Source: Inia geoffrensis
Lineage: Eukaryota; Chordata; Mammalia; Artiodactyla; Iniidae
DNA: 64,000 bases
Direction of reading: 5' to 3'
Assembly (NCBI GenBank): GCA_036417435.1
Contig: CM070901.1
Span: 62,430,501-62,494,500 of the forward strand
The translations under genes were made by a program, and so were the position numbers. Positions 21,582 to 32,800 of the stretch are shown one piece after another (the first letter of the stretch is position 1; each line of letters begins with the position of its first letter). The notes under the pieces were generated by a model. The model had not been told where the DNA came from. It worked only from the letters and a program-made list of their open reading frames with translations, and did not search any database.

Positions 21582-23400
21582 AATCCATTGGACTTACGTT
21601 CGCCTGTGGCCTCAACATGCAACAGAGGTACAGTCTCCCTCAACAACATTTCTGTTTCTCAGGCCTGCCACAGAAGCCTGGAAGAACACCACCTGTCACC
21701 ATGTCTGCTTCTGAGACAGCTTTGAGAAGGTCAGCATGCAGGGTGGGGCTGGAGCGTGACCTTGATCCTGCTCTGCAAGTTGACAGAGGAAGGACACAGC
21801 CACTCTGCAGAGGAGGCCCGCACCTTGCCTCCCCTTGGCTGGAAAGTATCCACAGTGCGTGAGTCAATCAGGTATGATGCCCTTCCTCTTTGACCTTTAA
21901 TTCCAAGAAGCAAGAGTCAGACCATGTCTTATTAAAGTTACCTTCAGAAAAAAAATCTTGAATCTATTGGAACTGCCACAATCCCACAGTCTTACAGTCT
22001 TTGGCCACATGTGTGTTTCTTTAAATACAAGTATTTTTACTTGCACTTGTTAGAAATATTATGGTAAGCTCTAAGGTAGAGAAAAGGGAAAGAGATGATT
22101 CTTATGTTCTAATGGGGAAGATGGGGCATGTGCACACATAATATAAGGGAAAAATGAACAGAAAAAGAAATGGAAATGGGGGTGTGAGTAACTGGCCAAA
22201 CTCAAGGTCAATCAGACATCCGTGTTGAGGGGTGAAGAAAACTGCTTAAAAAGAAACCCTACCCTCTCACTTCTCCAGACTGAGAGGAGGTCTGGGCAAG
22301 GAGAAGAAACTGGGAGTTACATCAGAGCCACTAAATTCCTGGCTGGAGTCCAGGACTCAGGAAGGCCTGGCTGGGACAATCCTCATCCTTTTTGACTGGG
22401 GAGGGGAGCTCTGGGATCTGCTGAAGGATGCATTTCATTTTTGTTTCAGGTGCAGCATCCCTTTGATGGCTGGAAGTGAGAAGGGAAACAAATACAGTGT
22501 CTTCTTTGTCTTCACTCCTGTCCCAGGAATAGGGCATTGGAAAGGGAACACATCACTACTGAAGGTGTTTCCTTTGGGAAATGTCCCTCAGGGTAGTCTT
22601 AATGGAGAATATGGTCTCAGAGATCACTGGTCTGAACTCCAACTCGTAGGGCCTGGGCTCCCTAAGACACTGTTTCGCTTGTCCCCTAAAGGATGCCCAC
22701 TGACTTGCCTCCCACAACAGGGCAAATGCCTGCCTACTTCTCTGGGTGCATCTCTCAGAAGTCATGACAACCGGAAGTGGGCTTAGGGGGACAGAGCCAG
22801 CTCCAGAGGAGAGAAAGGAAGATGTACAGCACTGGACAGCCTCTGTGCTCTCTGAGTACAAAGAAGCTCTGACACCTTCTGATTGATCAGAGGTATCCCC
22901 AGAGATTCTAGCCACAGCTGGAACTCACTGTGCCAGAAGGATCTTAGAGTGTTCGATGGAGTCACCGTGTTTCACGCGCCGTGATTTCTGCTTGGTGCAA
23001 GTCTATTACAAAAGCACCTAAGAATATCATTCTGCTAAACGTGGGCTGAGATTGCAAGGGGCACCCAGCTAATATGCTGATACACACCAGTTCCACAGCC
23101 TATAAAATGTGCTGCTGTTTAGCTGCACAGTTACTGCTCCAGGATCGATGCTGTGGGCAAGGGGAGTAGTGTTCCCACTAGCAATTCCAAGCAGCTTGCA
23201 AGAAGAGAAACTTTTAAGAGGCAAACAAGGTTATCTGTAACTGTTACAAAGTGCTAGCGTCAGTCTGTCCAGGTGGTAACAATCATTTCTAAACACTTAA
23301 GGACTCCTTTATCCGATTGGAGGAAGTCTTGGTGACTCACTGGGCTGGACCTGGGGAAAGAAGAACTGGAACAAGAATTTTTTCATTTGCCCATTTGTTT
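21582..23400. other. Unassigned noncoding DNA, low repeat content
   Basis: About 1.8 kb with no repeat I can name, apart from a possible L2 trace near 22085-22165. Several open frames of 60-119 codons on both strands overlap each other and none shows a domain. A T-rich tract followed by TTTCAG at 22435-22450 looks like a splice acceptor, but no exon frame with known content follows. Confidence 0.4.
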
Positions 23401-23550
23401 GTTTTTTCATTCAATCCATAATTATTGAGTATTAAGAACCATTCTAGACATTGTGAACACAAAGAAAATAAGACTGTATCTCCTCTTTTAATATGAGCAT
23501 CACTGTTTTGGGGGAGAAGATGGAGCAGCACATAAATAATTACAATCACA
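23400..23550 (-). mobile_element. L2 fragment
   Basis: TTCATTCAATCCATAATTATTGAG...CATTCTAGACATTGTGAAC is the standard L2 segment in degraded form. Confidence 0.5.
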
Positions 23551-23554
23551 AATT

Positions 23555-23641
23555 TAGAAGCTCACATGTGTGTGGAGCTCTCTATGCTCTATTTTATTTG
23601 ATATTCATAGGAAGTATACAAGGTAGGTAGGAAAATATTGT
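23555..23641 (-). mobile_element. MIR left part, interrupted by a solo LTR
   Basis: CTCACATGTGTGTGGAGCTCTC, GATATTCATAGGAAG and CAAGGTAGGTAGG fit the minus-strand MIR. The rest of the MIR resumes at 24135, so the LTR at 23642-24134 was inserted in it. Confidence 0.6.
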
Positions 23642-24134
23642 TGTGTCGGAGCCCACCAGACAAAGACCTCTGGGAAAACACTTGTAGTGAATAAAGTTGG
23701 GTTATTATTTGCTACAGCAAGGAAACTATATACCATGGGTATCTGTGGGTTGTCCCAAAAGGAAGGAGACAAGAAACACGTCCTTTTAGGGCTGTGGGAT
23801 CTTAAGTTAGCCACGTTATTAGTCTTGGCAGGAATCAACTAGAAAGTTGCTGGAACAGTCCATGGCCTTGTATGTAGAACACATGGGTCCGTTCAGAGTC
23901 ACTGTTAAATCAGTTTGTCTGTGGTCTTATCTTGGACTCAGGGATTGGAACAGACTGGTGTTGAGAGAGCTGGAGCTTAGCTAGTTTGTGATGAGCATCA
24001 TGGTTTTGATTTGGTACAGCTTATCTCTTTGGCCAAATACAGTGTAGTCCATTTTGAAAAATCGTGTCTTCTTTTTCGATTCTCAGCACACTCCCTCCAT
24101 AGTCTAGCCAGTGGGATCCTTTTTCTCTTTATCA
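23642..24134. mobile_element. Solo LTR of an endogenous retrovirus, 493 bp
   Basis: The block begins TG and ends CA, and is flanked by the direct repeat ATTGT at 23637-23641 and 24135-24139. Its two flanks are the left and right parts of one minus-strand MIR, which shows that a 493-bp unit was inserted there. A 5-bp TSD and this length fit a solo LTR left by recombination between the two LTRs of a provirus. No gag, pol or env sequence is present. I cannot name the family or fix the orientation: AATAAA at 23691 is too close to the left end to be the usual signal for the plus orientation. It has no internal coding capacity. Confidence 0.72.
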
Positions 24135-24255
24135 ATTGTTATTAATATTATTTCAGTTTTACAAGTGAAGTTACGAGGAAGCAGGATATGCACCAAAGTC
24201 TACATCATCAGGAAGCTCTGCAGAGGCCCAGCCAAACCCAGGTCTCCTGACTTTT
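24135..24255 (-). mobile_element. MIR right part
   Basis: TTATTTCAGTTTTACAAGTG, ACCAAAGTC and GCAGAGGCCCAGCCAAACCCAGGTCTCCTGAC continue the minus-strand MIR started at 23555. Confidence 0.7.
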
Positions 24256-24394
24256 AAAGGGACACATAACTGGATTGGCTTGAGCCAGGAAATCTGTTCA
24301 AACTGGAACTTCTCTCCTGCTCTAAACTTATTTACATGCCTTTCCTTCTTATCTCCCCATGTATATGAGTGGCAACTGGACTTACAAAAATGTA

Positions 24395-24660
24395 GCATCG
24401 TGACTCAGTGTGGTCTTTGGGAGTAAACGGCCCAGCTTCAAAACCTGGATCCACCTTTTATCGGGTAAGTGGCCTGAGGCAGGATACCAACCTCTCTGCA
24501 CCCTGGCATTCCCTCAATTTTAAAATGGGAATCATATTGGTATCACCCTCGTAGTGTTATTGTTAGAATTAAAAGGAGATAAAATACCTGAAGGGCTTAG
24601 AGGAGCGCCTGACATACAGAAAGTGCCTGAAAAAACAGTTATTATTATTATTATCCTGTC
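24395..24660 (+). mobile_element. MIR, plus strand
   Basis: The order CAGTGTGGTCTTTGGGAG, CAAAACCTGGATCCACC, TTTTAAAATGGGAATC, GGAGATAAAATACC, GCGCCTGACATACAGAAAG and ATTATTATTATTATCC matches MIR end to end. Confidence 0.82.
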
Positions 24661-24713
24661 ATCGCCCTTTAACACCTAGCCCAGGGCCTGCAAACTGACA
24701 GCTGTGTAGTAGA

Positions 24714-24892
24714 CCAGCACTCCTCAAGTTTTAATGTGAGATCTGGAGGTCTTGTTAAAGTGCAGATTCTAATTCTGCAGCGCCAAAATGGGACCTGAGA
24801 TTCTGTGAGATTCTGTGTTTCTGAGGAGCTCCTGGCTGATGCCTGCTGAGACCACACCTTGAACAGCAAGTAGTTCTCAGTGCACGGTTTCC
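24714..24892 (+). mobile_element. MER5A-like hAT transposon remnant
   Basis: CAGCACTCCTCAAGTTTTAATGTG near the left, the word GTTAAAGTGCAGATTCTAATTC, then TGATGCCTGCTGAGACCACACC follow MER5A order. It is a small non-autonomous DNA transposon of the hAT-Charlie group, long inactive. Confidence 0.7.
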
Positions 24893-24898
24893 TTTGCA

Positions 24899-25049
24899 TC
24901 AGTGTTTCCTGAAGAAATTACTGAAATGCACATTTTTGGCCTGCCTTCGCCAGACCTCTGTATCAAACACTCTGGGATGGGACCAGCAGTCTATGTTTGA
25001 ATAAGCCCTCTGGGGATTTTGACACTCACTAATATTGGAGAGCCACTGG
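24899..25049 (-). mobile_element. Second MER5A-like remnant, minus strand
   Basis: The block starts CAGTG and ends CACTG, the hAT-type terminal bases, and its inside (CTCTGGGATGGGACC, CTCTGGGGATTTTGACACTC) reads as the reverse of MER5A. It lies head to head with the previous copy and just before a MIR. Confidence 0.65.
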
Positions 25050-25054
25050 CATGG

Positions 25055-25410
25055 AGGAGGGAGAAACTGACCAGAGTCAAAGTCTGCGATTGCATTCTGG
25101 ATTTGCCATTTAACAGTGTGTGCCCTTGGAAAAGTCACTTAATCTCTCTTAGCTTAGCACTGAAGCCCCTAAATTGTTCAGTCTTCTAAGCCCAGAATGT
25201 GGGAAAAACCCAAGACCAAAACTGGGCAGTGTTTCGCCTCCTTGGACTCCCAAATCCACTGCTTCTCTATTGCTTCTGTAAAATGGGACAAATTACACGT
25301 ACTCTGCTCAGAAAGTTGTTTTGACTCTAATAAGATAATGTAAAAACATTTGGAAACTAGCACATAATACATAATTATCAAGAGCTCGAAATATATTTAA
25401 TGAATAATTA
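25055..25410 (+). mobile_element. MIR, plus strand, with internal extra sequence
   Basis: CATTCTGGATTTGCCATTTAAC, CCTTGGAAAAGTCACTTAATCTC, then after extra unplaced sequence TTCTGTAAAATGGGACAAATTAC and AAGATAATGTAAAAACATTTGG are MIR landmarks. About 110 unplaced bases separate the two halves. Confidence 0.65.
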
Positions 25411-26180
25411 AATGACGATGTGAATTATGATGTATGTAACTAACATACTTTTGGAAAGCCCAGACTGTTTCTTTACCAAAAGTCTTTTGTTATTAGATAT
25501 GCATCCAAGTTTTCTTACTAGCTGTAAACTTTTTCCATCAGAAGTGGGTGTCTGATCATGATCGTTTAATGAAGAGCTATGTTATTTTATTTTAGCACTG
25601 TTAATAGATCAGTGAGGAAAACAACCACCCAGGTAAAATGGCCCATTCGTTCCAGGGCACAAGTACCTTTTATGTGACTATTTCCCCACCTTTTAAACTC
25701 TGTTGAACAGCTGGGAATTTGCCGAGACACGTGAAGTTGACTGAAGCAGCCATTCTTACCTTAACGTCTGGCCCTTCCATCCACACTGGATGTGAGGCTT
25801 TTTATCTGGCTCTGCCAGTACACTCACCAGCTGGTATTGTCTATAATTAGGCAAACCTACTTATGAATATGACTCAGTCACTCCCACCTCAATCAAGAAA
25901 TATTGAGAAGGATGATAGGAGTTTTATTTTCATGTGTATGTTCAGCAAATCTAAAAAAAATTAATAACTATTATTGAATGCCTATTAAGTTCAAGATATA
26001 GTATATAGCCAAAACTTTCTGTATAACCTCCTGTTGCCATAAAACTGCCTATACAGATCCAAGTATGTGCCTCCCAGACAAACTGCACCACTCACATTTG
26101 AGAATAATTTTCAAATATAGCCATCCCAGGTAAGCTTAACTAACCAGCCCAAATCTACCAGTCCCAGCACAGGCAGAATA
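25411..26180. other. Unassigned noncoding DNA, repeat-poor
   Basis: No family recognised apart from a possible MIR trace at 25955-26000. No coding frame. The part 25580-25880 is repeat-poor. Confidence 0.4.
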
Positions 26181-26184
26181 CGGT

Positions 26185-26365
26185 GGTGGATACAACCTTG
26201 AATCAATCAACAGAAGACCTGGGTTCTCATCTCGGCTCTGTTGCTAACGAGCTCCATGACCTCCCCACTGCCATTTGCCCTCCAAGCTTCATTTCAAATT
26301 TTTGCAATGTGTGAATTTTGAAATGACCTTATAAGTCTCCTCCATTTCTAACATTCTATTTGGTG
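26185..26365 (+). mobile_element. MIR-type SINE, plus strand
   Basis: ACAGAAGACCTGGGTTCTCATCTCGGCTC, TAACGAGCTCCATGACC and CATTTCTAACATTCTATTT are MIR landmarks. The middle is diverged. Confidence 0.65.
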
Positions 26366-26580
26366 CTCATATACACGCCTCAGGTGAATGTAGCTATGCA
26401 TTGTTCCTATGTCGCTTTTCTGTGTACTTGCTTACACTCTCTCCTTCTCCCATCACTTATACTAAATGTAAACATCCTTAAGGTAGATGGTACAGCCAAT
26501 GCTGCTTTTGAGACATCCTCCCCAGGACATCCTCAGGAAGCACTCACTTTACATAGCTGGCACCTGGCAAACTGTTTCTT
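26366..26580 (+). mobile_element. Possible L2 fragment
   Basis: AAATGTAAACATCCTTAAGGTAGATGG and surroundings recall the L2 tail, but the similarity is weak. Confidence 0.3.
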
Positions 26581-27182
26581 TTCATTTTTAACAAACTCAA
26601 GAAACGAACATTTGCTCCTACAAGCATCTTCTCTGTTTTGCTTTATGGCTAATCCCACTAGTCTAATGGATCTGTGTTATTGACCCATCATGAGGTGAGA
26701 AAGACAGAATTGTCCTGCCACCATTTTCAGAGAAAACCTACAGTTCCACAGACAGACCTGTCCTTTGGTGGGAAAGAAAATAGGAGAAAAGGCTGTGCTG
26801 AGCCCTATCTCAGAAAAGGTGCTCACTGCTCGTTGACAGAGCTGATTGTTGGAGAAATCACTCACATCAAAACCAGTGCCCCTATGTGGAATCACAACAT
26901 GTCTGTCTCATAAGTTCTCAAGTAGCCTCCTTCCCCTTGTAAGAAAACCAAAGCCTTAAGATAAGAAGAGATATCCCTAAGTTCATCTATCTTGCTAGGG
27001 ACATGGCAATTAGGGTCTATCCATCCTTCCACTCCCAGTACTCTAGGAGTTTGAATTACAAGCAGAGAGAGAAAATGTGGAAATACCGGAGACTGCAGGC
27101 AAGGACAGCTGTTTGATGAGCTTTAGTCCAAGATAGTCTCTGCTAGAAAGCTGGTGCATTGTGTTACAAGGTTGACAGCTGG
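26581..27182. other. Unassigned noncoding DNA
   Basis: Nothing recognised. No coding support. Confidence 0.4.
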
Positions 27183-27360
27183 ATGCTTTGTGACCACCTA
27201 GAGGGGTCGGATAGGGAGGGTGGGAGGGAGGCTCAAGAGAGAGGGGACATGGGGATATTTGTATACTTATAACTGATTCACTTTGTTGTACAACAGAAAC
27301 TATAACACAACACTGTAAAGCAATTATACTCCAATAAAGATATTAAAAACAAAACAAAAA
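27183..27360 (+). mobile_element. L1 3' UTR terminus, plus strand
   Basis: GATGCTTTGTGACCACCTAG through AGGGTGGGAGGGAGG to ACTCCAATAAAGATATTAAA and an A/C-rich tail AACAAAACAAAAAAG is the last 170 bases of the L1 3' UTR. Confidence 0.88.
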
Positions 27361-27944
27361 AGAAAAGAAAATTATCAGACGCAAATGGTAAACTCTGATG
27401 GGGACAAGTGCCATGGAGAATGCTCAGGGAAAACTGCCCGAATATAATATGCTGCAGAAATATTATACACAATAGAATATTCTGACTCGATATATGCACA
27501 TACAGCAGAGAAATATTATAGCCTTAGGGGTCTAGAAAATCAACATGAGTCAGCAGCACAGCAATATTGTTTAATAAAGCAAGAATGGAATTCGGAAGCA
27601 GACAGAGGCACAGAACATTAAACTCAGCACATTTGAGGGCTCTCGCTCTCTTTTATTATTCTCTAATCGTATCTTGTGTCTAAGTCTTGTCTCCCCAATG
27701 AGATTAAAGGCTCCCGAAGGACTTGATTCTTCCCTTGTATCTTTTTACCACTAGCAAGAAAATATATGTCAAGGAAGAGAATTTAGAATCTTAGCAGAGC
27801 ACTGGTGGAATTCTGGGATTCTATAATTCCAGAAGGAATTTGTTTAAAAGACATGGACGTAGAAATATGGAGCATGAAGCCAAAATTAAAAGAGTTGCCT
27901 TAACATAAGCCTACAAAAGAGATGACTGAAGAGACAGAGAGTGA
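27361..27944. other. Unassigned noncoding DNA
   Basis: Apart from a possible L2 trace near 27645-27750 nothing is recognised. Confidence 0.35.
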
Positions 27945-28180
27945 CTCTAGTAGCTGTTGTTTATTGAGTGCCTGTTAAGCCACAGGCATTGAACATCAAT
28001 CATATCTAATCCTTACAATGACCCTGCAGGGTAGGTTTTAGTAGCCCTATCTCATAGCTAAGAAAATTAAGACTCAGAGCACTTAAATGACCCTGCTTAC
28101 AATCATAAAACTACTAAGTGACTGAGTTAGAATTAGAATGCAGGGCTGCCTGGCCCTGAATTCCAAGTCCTTTCCATAGG
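27945..28180 (-). mobile_element. MIR, minus strand
   Basis: GTTGTTTATTGAGTGCCTGTTAAGC, ATATCTAATCCTTACAATGACCC, GAAAATTAAGACTCAGAGC and GAATGCAGGGCTGCC follow minus-strand MIR order. Confidence 0.78.
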
Positions 28181-28540
28181 CCCATACATCATCCAAAGGA
28201 TGGAGAACATGTGTATCCTATCTCTCCTGGGACAGAGAAACAGCACTTAACACAGCAAGAGGATCCTGGGCCTTGTGGGAGTAATATCTTTCTGGCTAGG
28301 AGGGTGGTCATGGAGAGCCCAGCCTCACAACTGTAGAGGTTGAGATGTGGGCACATGGGGTCCAGTGCAGAAAGACCCACAGCGGCTGGTGCTTGGATAA
28401 CTGTCTGAAGTCCTAGAGTCAGAGGAAGGTGCAAGGCCCAGCTGCTCTGGAGATGGTCCAATTCCATCTCTGTTTGTGTCCCTTCCATATCCCTTTGGCT
28501 GACTCCTCCTGCTGTTCTCTGTGAAGGAGCTCAATCACTG
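28181..28540. other. Unassigned noncoding DNA
   Basis: Average composition, three overlapping minus-strand open frames of 63-99 codons, none with a known domain. Confidence 0.4.
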
Positions 28541-28830
28541 CCCTTGTCATAATGAAATAAGACATCTTGAAACAAGCTTCCCACGATAAGTTGCAGAGAA
28601 AAATAAGCAAGAAAAGATTCCTGTTATAGCAAAAAGAGTGGAAAGAAATAGAACAAAATGTTAAGTATTGGACATAGAGTTGTTTCTTTCTTCCCCTTAT
28701 ATTTCTCTGAATTTTCTAGATTTTCAAAATAAACTGCTCTTCTTTCATAACTAGACAAAATATTACACACATTTAAAATAAAAATGGAAAAATAATACAC
28801 ACATTTAGACATAAGGAAATTACCCACAAG
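28541..28830 (+). mobile_element. Possible old L1M-type 3' UTR
   Basis: AAAATAAGCAAGAAAAGATTCC and TATATTTCTCTGAATTTTCTAG recall the old L1M 3' UTR, which also appears near 61.7 kb. It is weak. Confidence 0.35.
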
Positions 28831-29617
28831 AGACTTTTAGGAAAATACAGACAATGATTACTTCTGTTCAATTATAACCTTTTCTAGTGCTCTCCACTGG
28901 TGAATAATCTTCATAATTTAATCCTGCTCTTGAGATCAGAAACATCTTTCTCCCATGTCATAAATTATAACCACAAACAGACATAAAATTAAAATTTTAA
29001 AAATTAAAAAATTAAAAATAAATGATAGCTACAAACAAACATATAAAGAATTGCTTGTAAATGTCAACAAAGTATACAAGCTTGTAAAGTTGACTAACAC
29101 AGCAGTAGCCTTTGCAGTACAGAAACAGGTAGTAAGTACACTAGGGATCACAGAGATAATGTGTCAGACAAAAGTTCTTCCTCCCCCAAGGAATTTGAGC
29201 CAGGCTAGCTAGAACACTGGAACAACCAAGAAAGCAGTCTAGGATTCCATTTTACTGTGGTACTGGGAATTCCAGGGCAGAAATGTTCCACCTCTATACT
29301 GTCAACATAAAGAAGAGAATAACTCTCCAGGCAAGGCGAGATACATCAACAGCCAAATAAGAGAGTTTCAACTTCCCTCATTACTCTCAATTTGCAGCTA
29401 AGTGTGTCTGGCCTCAGAAGGATATTTTCAGGTAGAACCAACATCTCATTCAAACCAAAAGGTCCTGGAAGATGTTTTAGAGAAATTTAATGGATGCCCC
29501 TCAGAACCAGTAGATCTGAGGGAAGGCTGATGAAGTAACTTTGTAGTGGGTTCTCTGAGATGGAGAGATAAGAGGTCATAAAGTCACTGTTTAGAATTGT
29601 CACTGAACAGCGTCTTC
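28831..29617. other. Unassigned noncoding DNA
   Basis: An AAAATTAAAA-rich patch at 28981-29030 is simple sequence. Otherwise nothing recognised. Confidence 0.4.
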
Positions 29618-29775
29618 GAGCAGAACTTCTCAAACTTCGTGCTCATAGGAATCACTTGGAGATATTAAAATGCAGATTCTGATTCTGTAGATGAGACCTG
29701 AGATTCTGTGCTTCTATCAAGCTTCCAGATGATATTGATGCTGCTGATCTGAGGACCACATTTTGGGTAGCCAAG
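29618..29775 (+). mobile_element. MER5A-like hAT remnant
   Basis: CAGAACTTCTCAAACTTCG, GGAATCACTTGGAGATATTAAAATGCAGATTCTG and GATGCTGCTGATCTGAGGACCAC are in MER5A order. This is the clearest MER5A copy of the window. Confidence 0.78.
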
Positions 29776-30084
29776 TACTGGAGAACATCTAGCCCTCAAA
29801 TGATAAATAGGTTTCTTCTTGAGTGTCCATCTTGGATTAAGATCAATTGATTGTGGAACTGGAACCTGGTTTTAAGAAAGATTTTGAAGTATGTGGAGCA
29901 GCTTCAAGACCCAGAAGAAAAGTTGTATGATCCATTAGTGATGTTTGGTATGAGGGAGAAAGTGTAACATTTCATTATCTTTGAGTTATTTCTGTGCCCT
30001 CATTCTTAGAATAATTGACTTAGACATTCTCCTGCAATAAATATGGTTCTCCCAGATATTTTCTGGAAGGCTAACTAGAGATAG

Positions 30085-30290
30085 CTGTGGTGTAATGAAA
30101 AGGGCACTTATCTTGGAGTCAAAGGTCTTAGCTATGACTCCCAGTTAATCTTTCTGAGTCTCTCTGAGGCTCATTTTCCTATTCTGTAAAATGGGGATAA
30201 TAAAACCTTCCTGACAGGGTGTCAGGGAGATTCAGGTTAGAGACAGTGTAAACTCTATGGAACTACATGAATAAAAATACTATTTTATAT
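30085..30290 (+). mobile_element. MIR, plus strand
   Basis: AATGAAAAGGGCACTTATCTTGG, TTAGCTATGACTCCCAG, GGCTCATTTTCCTATTCTGTAAAATGGGG and CATGAATAAAAATAC mark the element. Confidence 0.8.
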
Positions 30291-30589
30291 TCTGTGATTT
30301 ACTGAGTGGTGATTCAGTGTGCCTGGCAGCACCAGAGTTGAAAAGACAAATATGGAAACTATGGTGTATAATATGTTTTTTACAGTCTAGTCCAAGAGAC
30401 AGAGAATGTACAGGTAGAAGGTAAGAATATTGTTATGTTAAAATTATATAGTGAGAGCTAGTTATTTAATTGCTAAAGAGATTCCAACAGCTAATTGGAG
30501 TTGGGTGGAAATAATCCAGGGAGATTTGCAGACAGTTAGTATTGAGCTAGAACAGGAAAGAAATGAAGGCTGTGGATTGATAGAAAGGA

Positions 30590-30745
30590 TGAACAAATTG
30601 CTTAAGCAATCTATTTTTCTCATCTGTAAAATGAAGATTAAAATAAAACCTCACAGGGCTCTGGTGGGGATTAAATGAGATGATGTATTTGTAAGCTTAG
30701 CACAATGTCTTACACACAATAAGTACTCACTGCTTGATTTTTTTA
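30590..30745 (+). mobile_element. MIR 3' half, plus strand
   Basis: ATTTTTCTCATCTGTAAAATGAAG, GGTGGGGATTAAATGAGATGATG, AGCACAATGTCTTACACAC and AATAAGTACTCACTGC form the 3' half of MIR. Confidence 0.75.
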
Positions 30746-30949
30746 ACCCTTACTGTTTTTTTTATTTGCAAGAATAATATAAACTCATGATTAAAATACT
30801 AAATCAATATAATAAAGTACACATTGACAAGCCTTGCTCTCATGTCTCTTCCCTTCCAGCAGATGCTCCCTTTCCCCATAGGTAACTACTGTTAGTTAGT
30901 AATTTGTATTTCTTTATGCAGGTATAAGCAAATACAATTTTGCATTCCT

Positions 30950-31285
30950 TTTTTTAAATTTTTGTTTATTTTATTTTATTTATTTTTGGCTGCATTGGGT
31001 TTTTGTTGCTGTATGCGGGCTTTCTCTAGATGCGGCAAGAGGGGGCTACTCTTCATTGCGGTGCACGGGCTTCTCATTGCAGTGGCTCCTCTTGTTACAG
31101 AGCACAGGCTCTAGGGGCACGGGCTTCAGTAGTTGCGGCCCACAAGCTCTAGAGCACAGGTTCAGTAGTTGTGATGCACGGGCTTAGCTGCTCCGCGGCA
31201 TGTGGGATCTTCCCGAAACAGAGCTCAAACCCTTGTCCCCTGCATTGGCAGGCGGATTCTTAACCACTGCCCCACCGGGGAAGCC
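30950..31285 (-). mobile_element. CHR-type SINE, long form, minus strand
   Basis: On the minus strand it starts GGGGCTTCCCCGGTGGGGCAG and carries the ACAACTACTGA-like repeats typical of the long form, ending in an AAATAAA-rich tail (plus-strand TTTATTTTATTTATTTTTG). The tRNA-derived head is at about 31215-31285. Its TSD is not clear. Confidence 0.88.
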
Positions 31286-31449
31286 CCCAAATCTGGATTC
31301 TTATTCCACCCTTCTTAGGTGAAATATAATGTATGATATACACTTTTTTGCACTTGAGTTTTTCTCTTTCTTCTTTTCATATAACTAATTAGATAACTTT
31401 TTCTCTGTCTTTTAAAACTGAACATGATTCTTCTGTGTGGTTGTACCGT

Positions 31450-31612
31450 AGTTTATTTTTATTGAGACATAATTGACATATAACATTAGTTTCAGGTATA
31501 CAACAGAATGATTCGATATTTGTATTTATAGCAAATTGATCACCAAAGTAAGTTTAGTTAACACACATATTTACAAATTTCTTTTTCTTGTGATGAGATC
31601 TATTCTCTTAGA
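31450..31612 (-). mobile_element. L1 3' UTR piece nested in an older L1
   Basis: TTTATTTTTATTGAGACATAATTGACATATAAC to TCTTGTGATGAGATCTATTC is a known L1 3' UTR type on the minus strand. It sits between two parts of the older element. A TSD is not clear. Confidence 0.6.
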
Positions 31613-31900
31613 GTCATAGCATAGTTTTTTTATCCAGTCCCCTATTGATGGACATTTGGAATTCTTCTTATAAATATGCTACAATGAATACATTTTGTAT
31701 GCCCATCATTTTGTATGTGTGCATTTTAACTCTATAGGCTAAATTCCCAGAAGTGGGTAAATGCATTTGTAATATTGATAAATATTGGCAAATTTCCAGC
31801 CATGCAATGTGGGTTTGTACTGTTTGGCCCTCTTGTTGGCTTATGTCCCCACAGTCTTGCCAACAGACTGTGCTGTCAAACTTTGGATGTTGATACCACC

Positions 31901-32320
31901 TTCACCACTTACTCTGCTAAATTATTTTGTTAATCAGCTCTATTTCTAAACTTTATGGGTGTGTTATGTTTTGTTTTCCCAGTAGGTATCATTATCATCC
32001 TGTTTTTATTATTGAGCTTGTATAATATGCATTATTATCTATAGAGGGGCTAAAATCTCTTCATTGCGCTTTATTTTCAGAATTTTTATGATTATCCTTG
32101 CTTGTTTATTTTTCCAAATGGACTTTAGAGTCAACTTGCTCAACTCCAGGGAAGGAGAGGGGGAGGTCTTTGTTATTGCTTTTATTTGAATTAAATTAAT
32201 TTCATAAATTAAGAACTGACCTCTTTACAATGCTTAGTCTTTCCATGCAAGGACCTAGTTACTTTTGCATTTGTTGAGTTCTGCTTTTATGTTGTTTGTG
32301 TCATTATTGAGCATATTTCA
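31901..32320 (-). mobile_element. Old L1 ORF2-like fragment
   Basis: TTATTGCTTTTATTTGAATTAAATTAATTTCATAAATTAAG to TTACAATGCTTAGTCTTTCC recalls a decayed minus-strand ORF2 region in which this encodes the ITFKIDPIEFNA-like segment. It is weak. Confidence 0.4.
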
Positions 32321-32559
32321 CACTGAGTAATTCACAAGGAAAAAGGAAAAAGGACCAAGACTAACAAGTTATGATCACATAAAGCAAACATGTTAACCTG
32401 TCCAAACGTGAAGGGGCCATAACTCTGAATACAGGCAAAGTGGTAAGAGGCAGGATTAAGTCAGGAAGGAAAAAGTGGGAGAAAAAATATCATTACTATT
32501 TGGGCTTAATGCTTTAATTATCTATTTGAATCATCATTTCACAGATCATGAAGTGCAAT

Positions 32560-32800
32560 AATAATTATTATTTTATCCATGAGATAACATATGCAAAGCA
32601 TTTAGTATAGTGTGAGCCATAGGGACACAATTCAACAAATGTTAGAGATTATAATGCTGATGAGGATGAAAAAGGAGGAGGAGAAGCTGAGGGTCTGATA
32701 TATGAAATAATTTGTCAAAGTTCTTACAGAGTCATAATTCAAACACAGGTCAGCCAGTTTCTAAAGCCCATGCTCTTTGCACTGTTCCACTATGATTCTG
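32560..32800. mobile_element. Two MIR fragments in opposite orientation
   Basis: A plus-strand MIR 3' part (ATGAGATAACATATGCAAAGC, GTGAGCCATAGGGACAC) lies at 32560-32660, and a minus-strand MIR part (TTTGTCAAAGTTC, AACACAGGTCAGCC) at 32690-32800. Confidence 0.5.

Larger units (their letters stand above)
30775..31900 (-). mobile_element. Old L1 3' portion split by two insertions
   Basis: The left part (30775-30949), middle (31286-31445) and right (31615-31900) follow one old L1-like order: the words TATTGATGGACATTTGG, TAAATATGCTACAATG, CATTTTAACTCTATAGGC and CTTGCCAACAG at the right. They are interrupted by a long SINE at 30950-31285 and another L1 piece at 31450-31612. The orientation looks minus. 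Confidence 0.55.

Noticed and set aside
22430..22790. T-rich tract plus TTTCAG followed by an open frame of 107 codons
   Set aside because: The frame has no known domain and overlaps a 119-codon frame on the other strand. The evidence is too weak for an exon.
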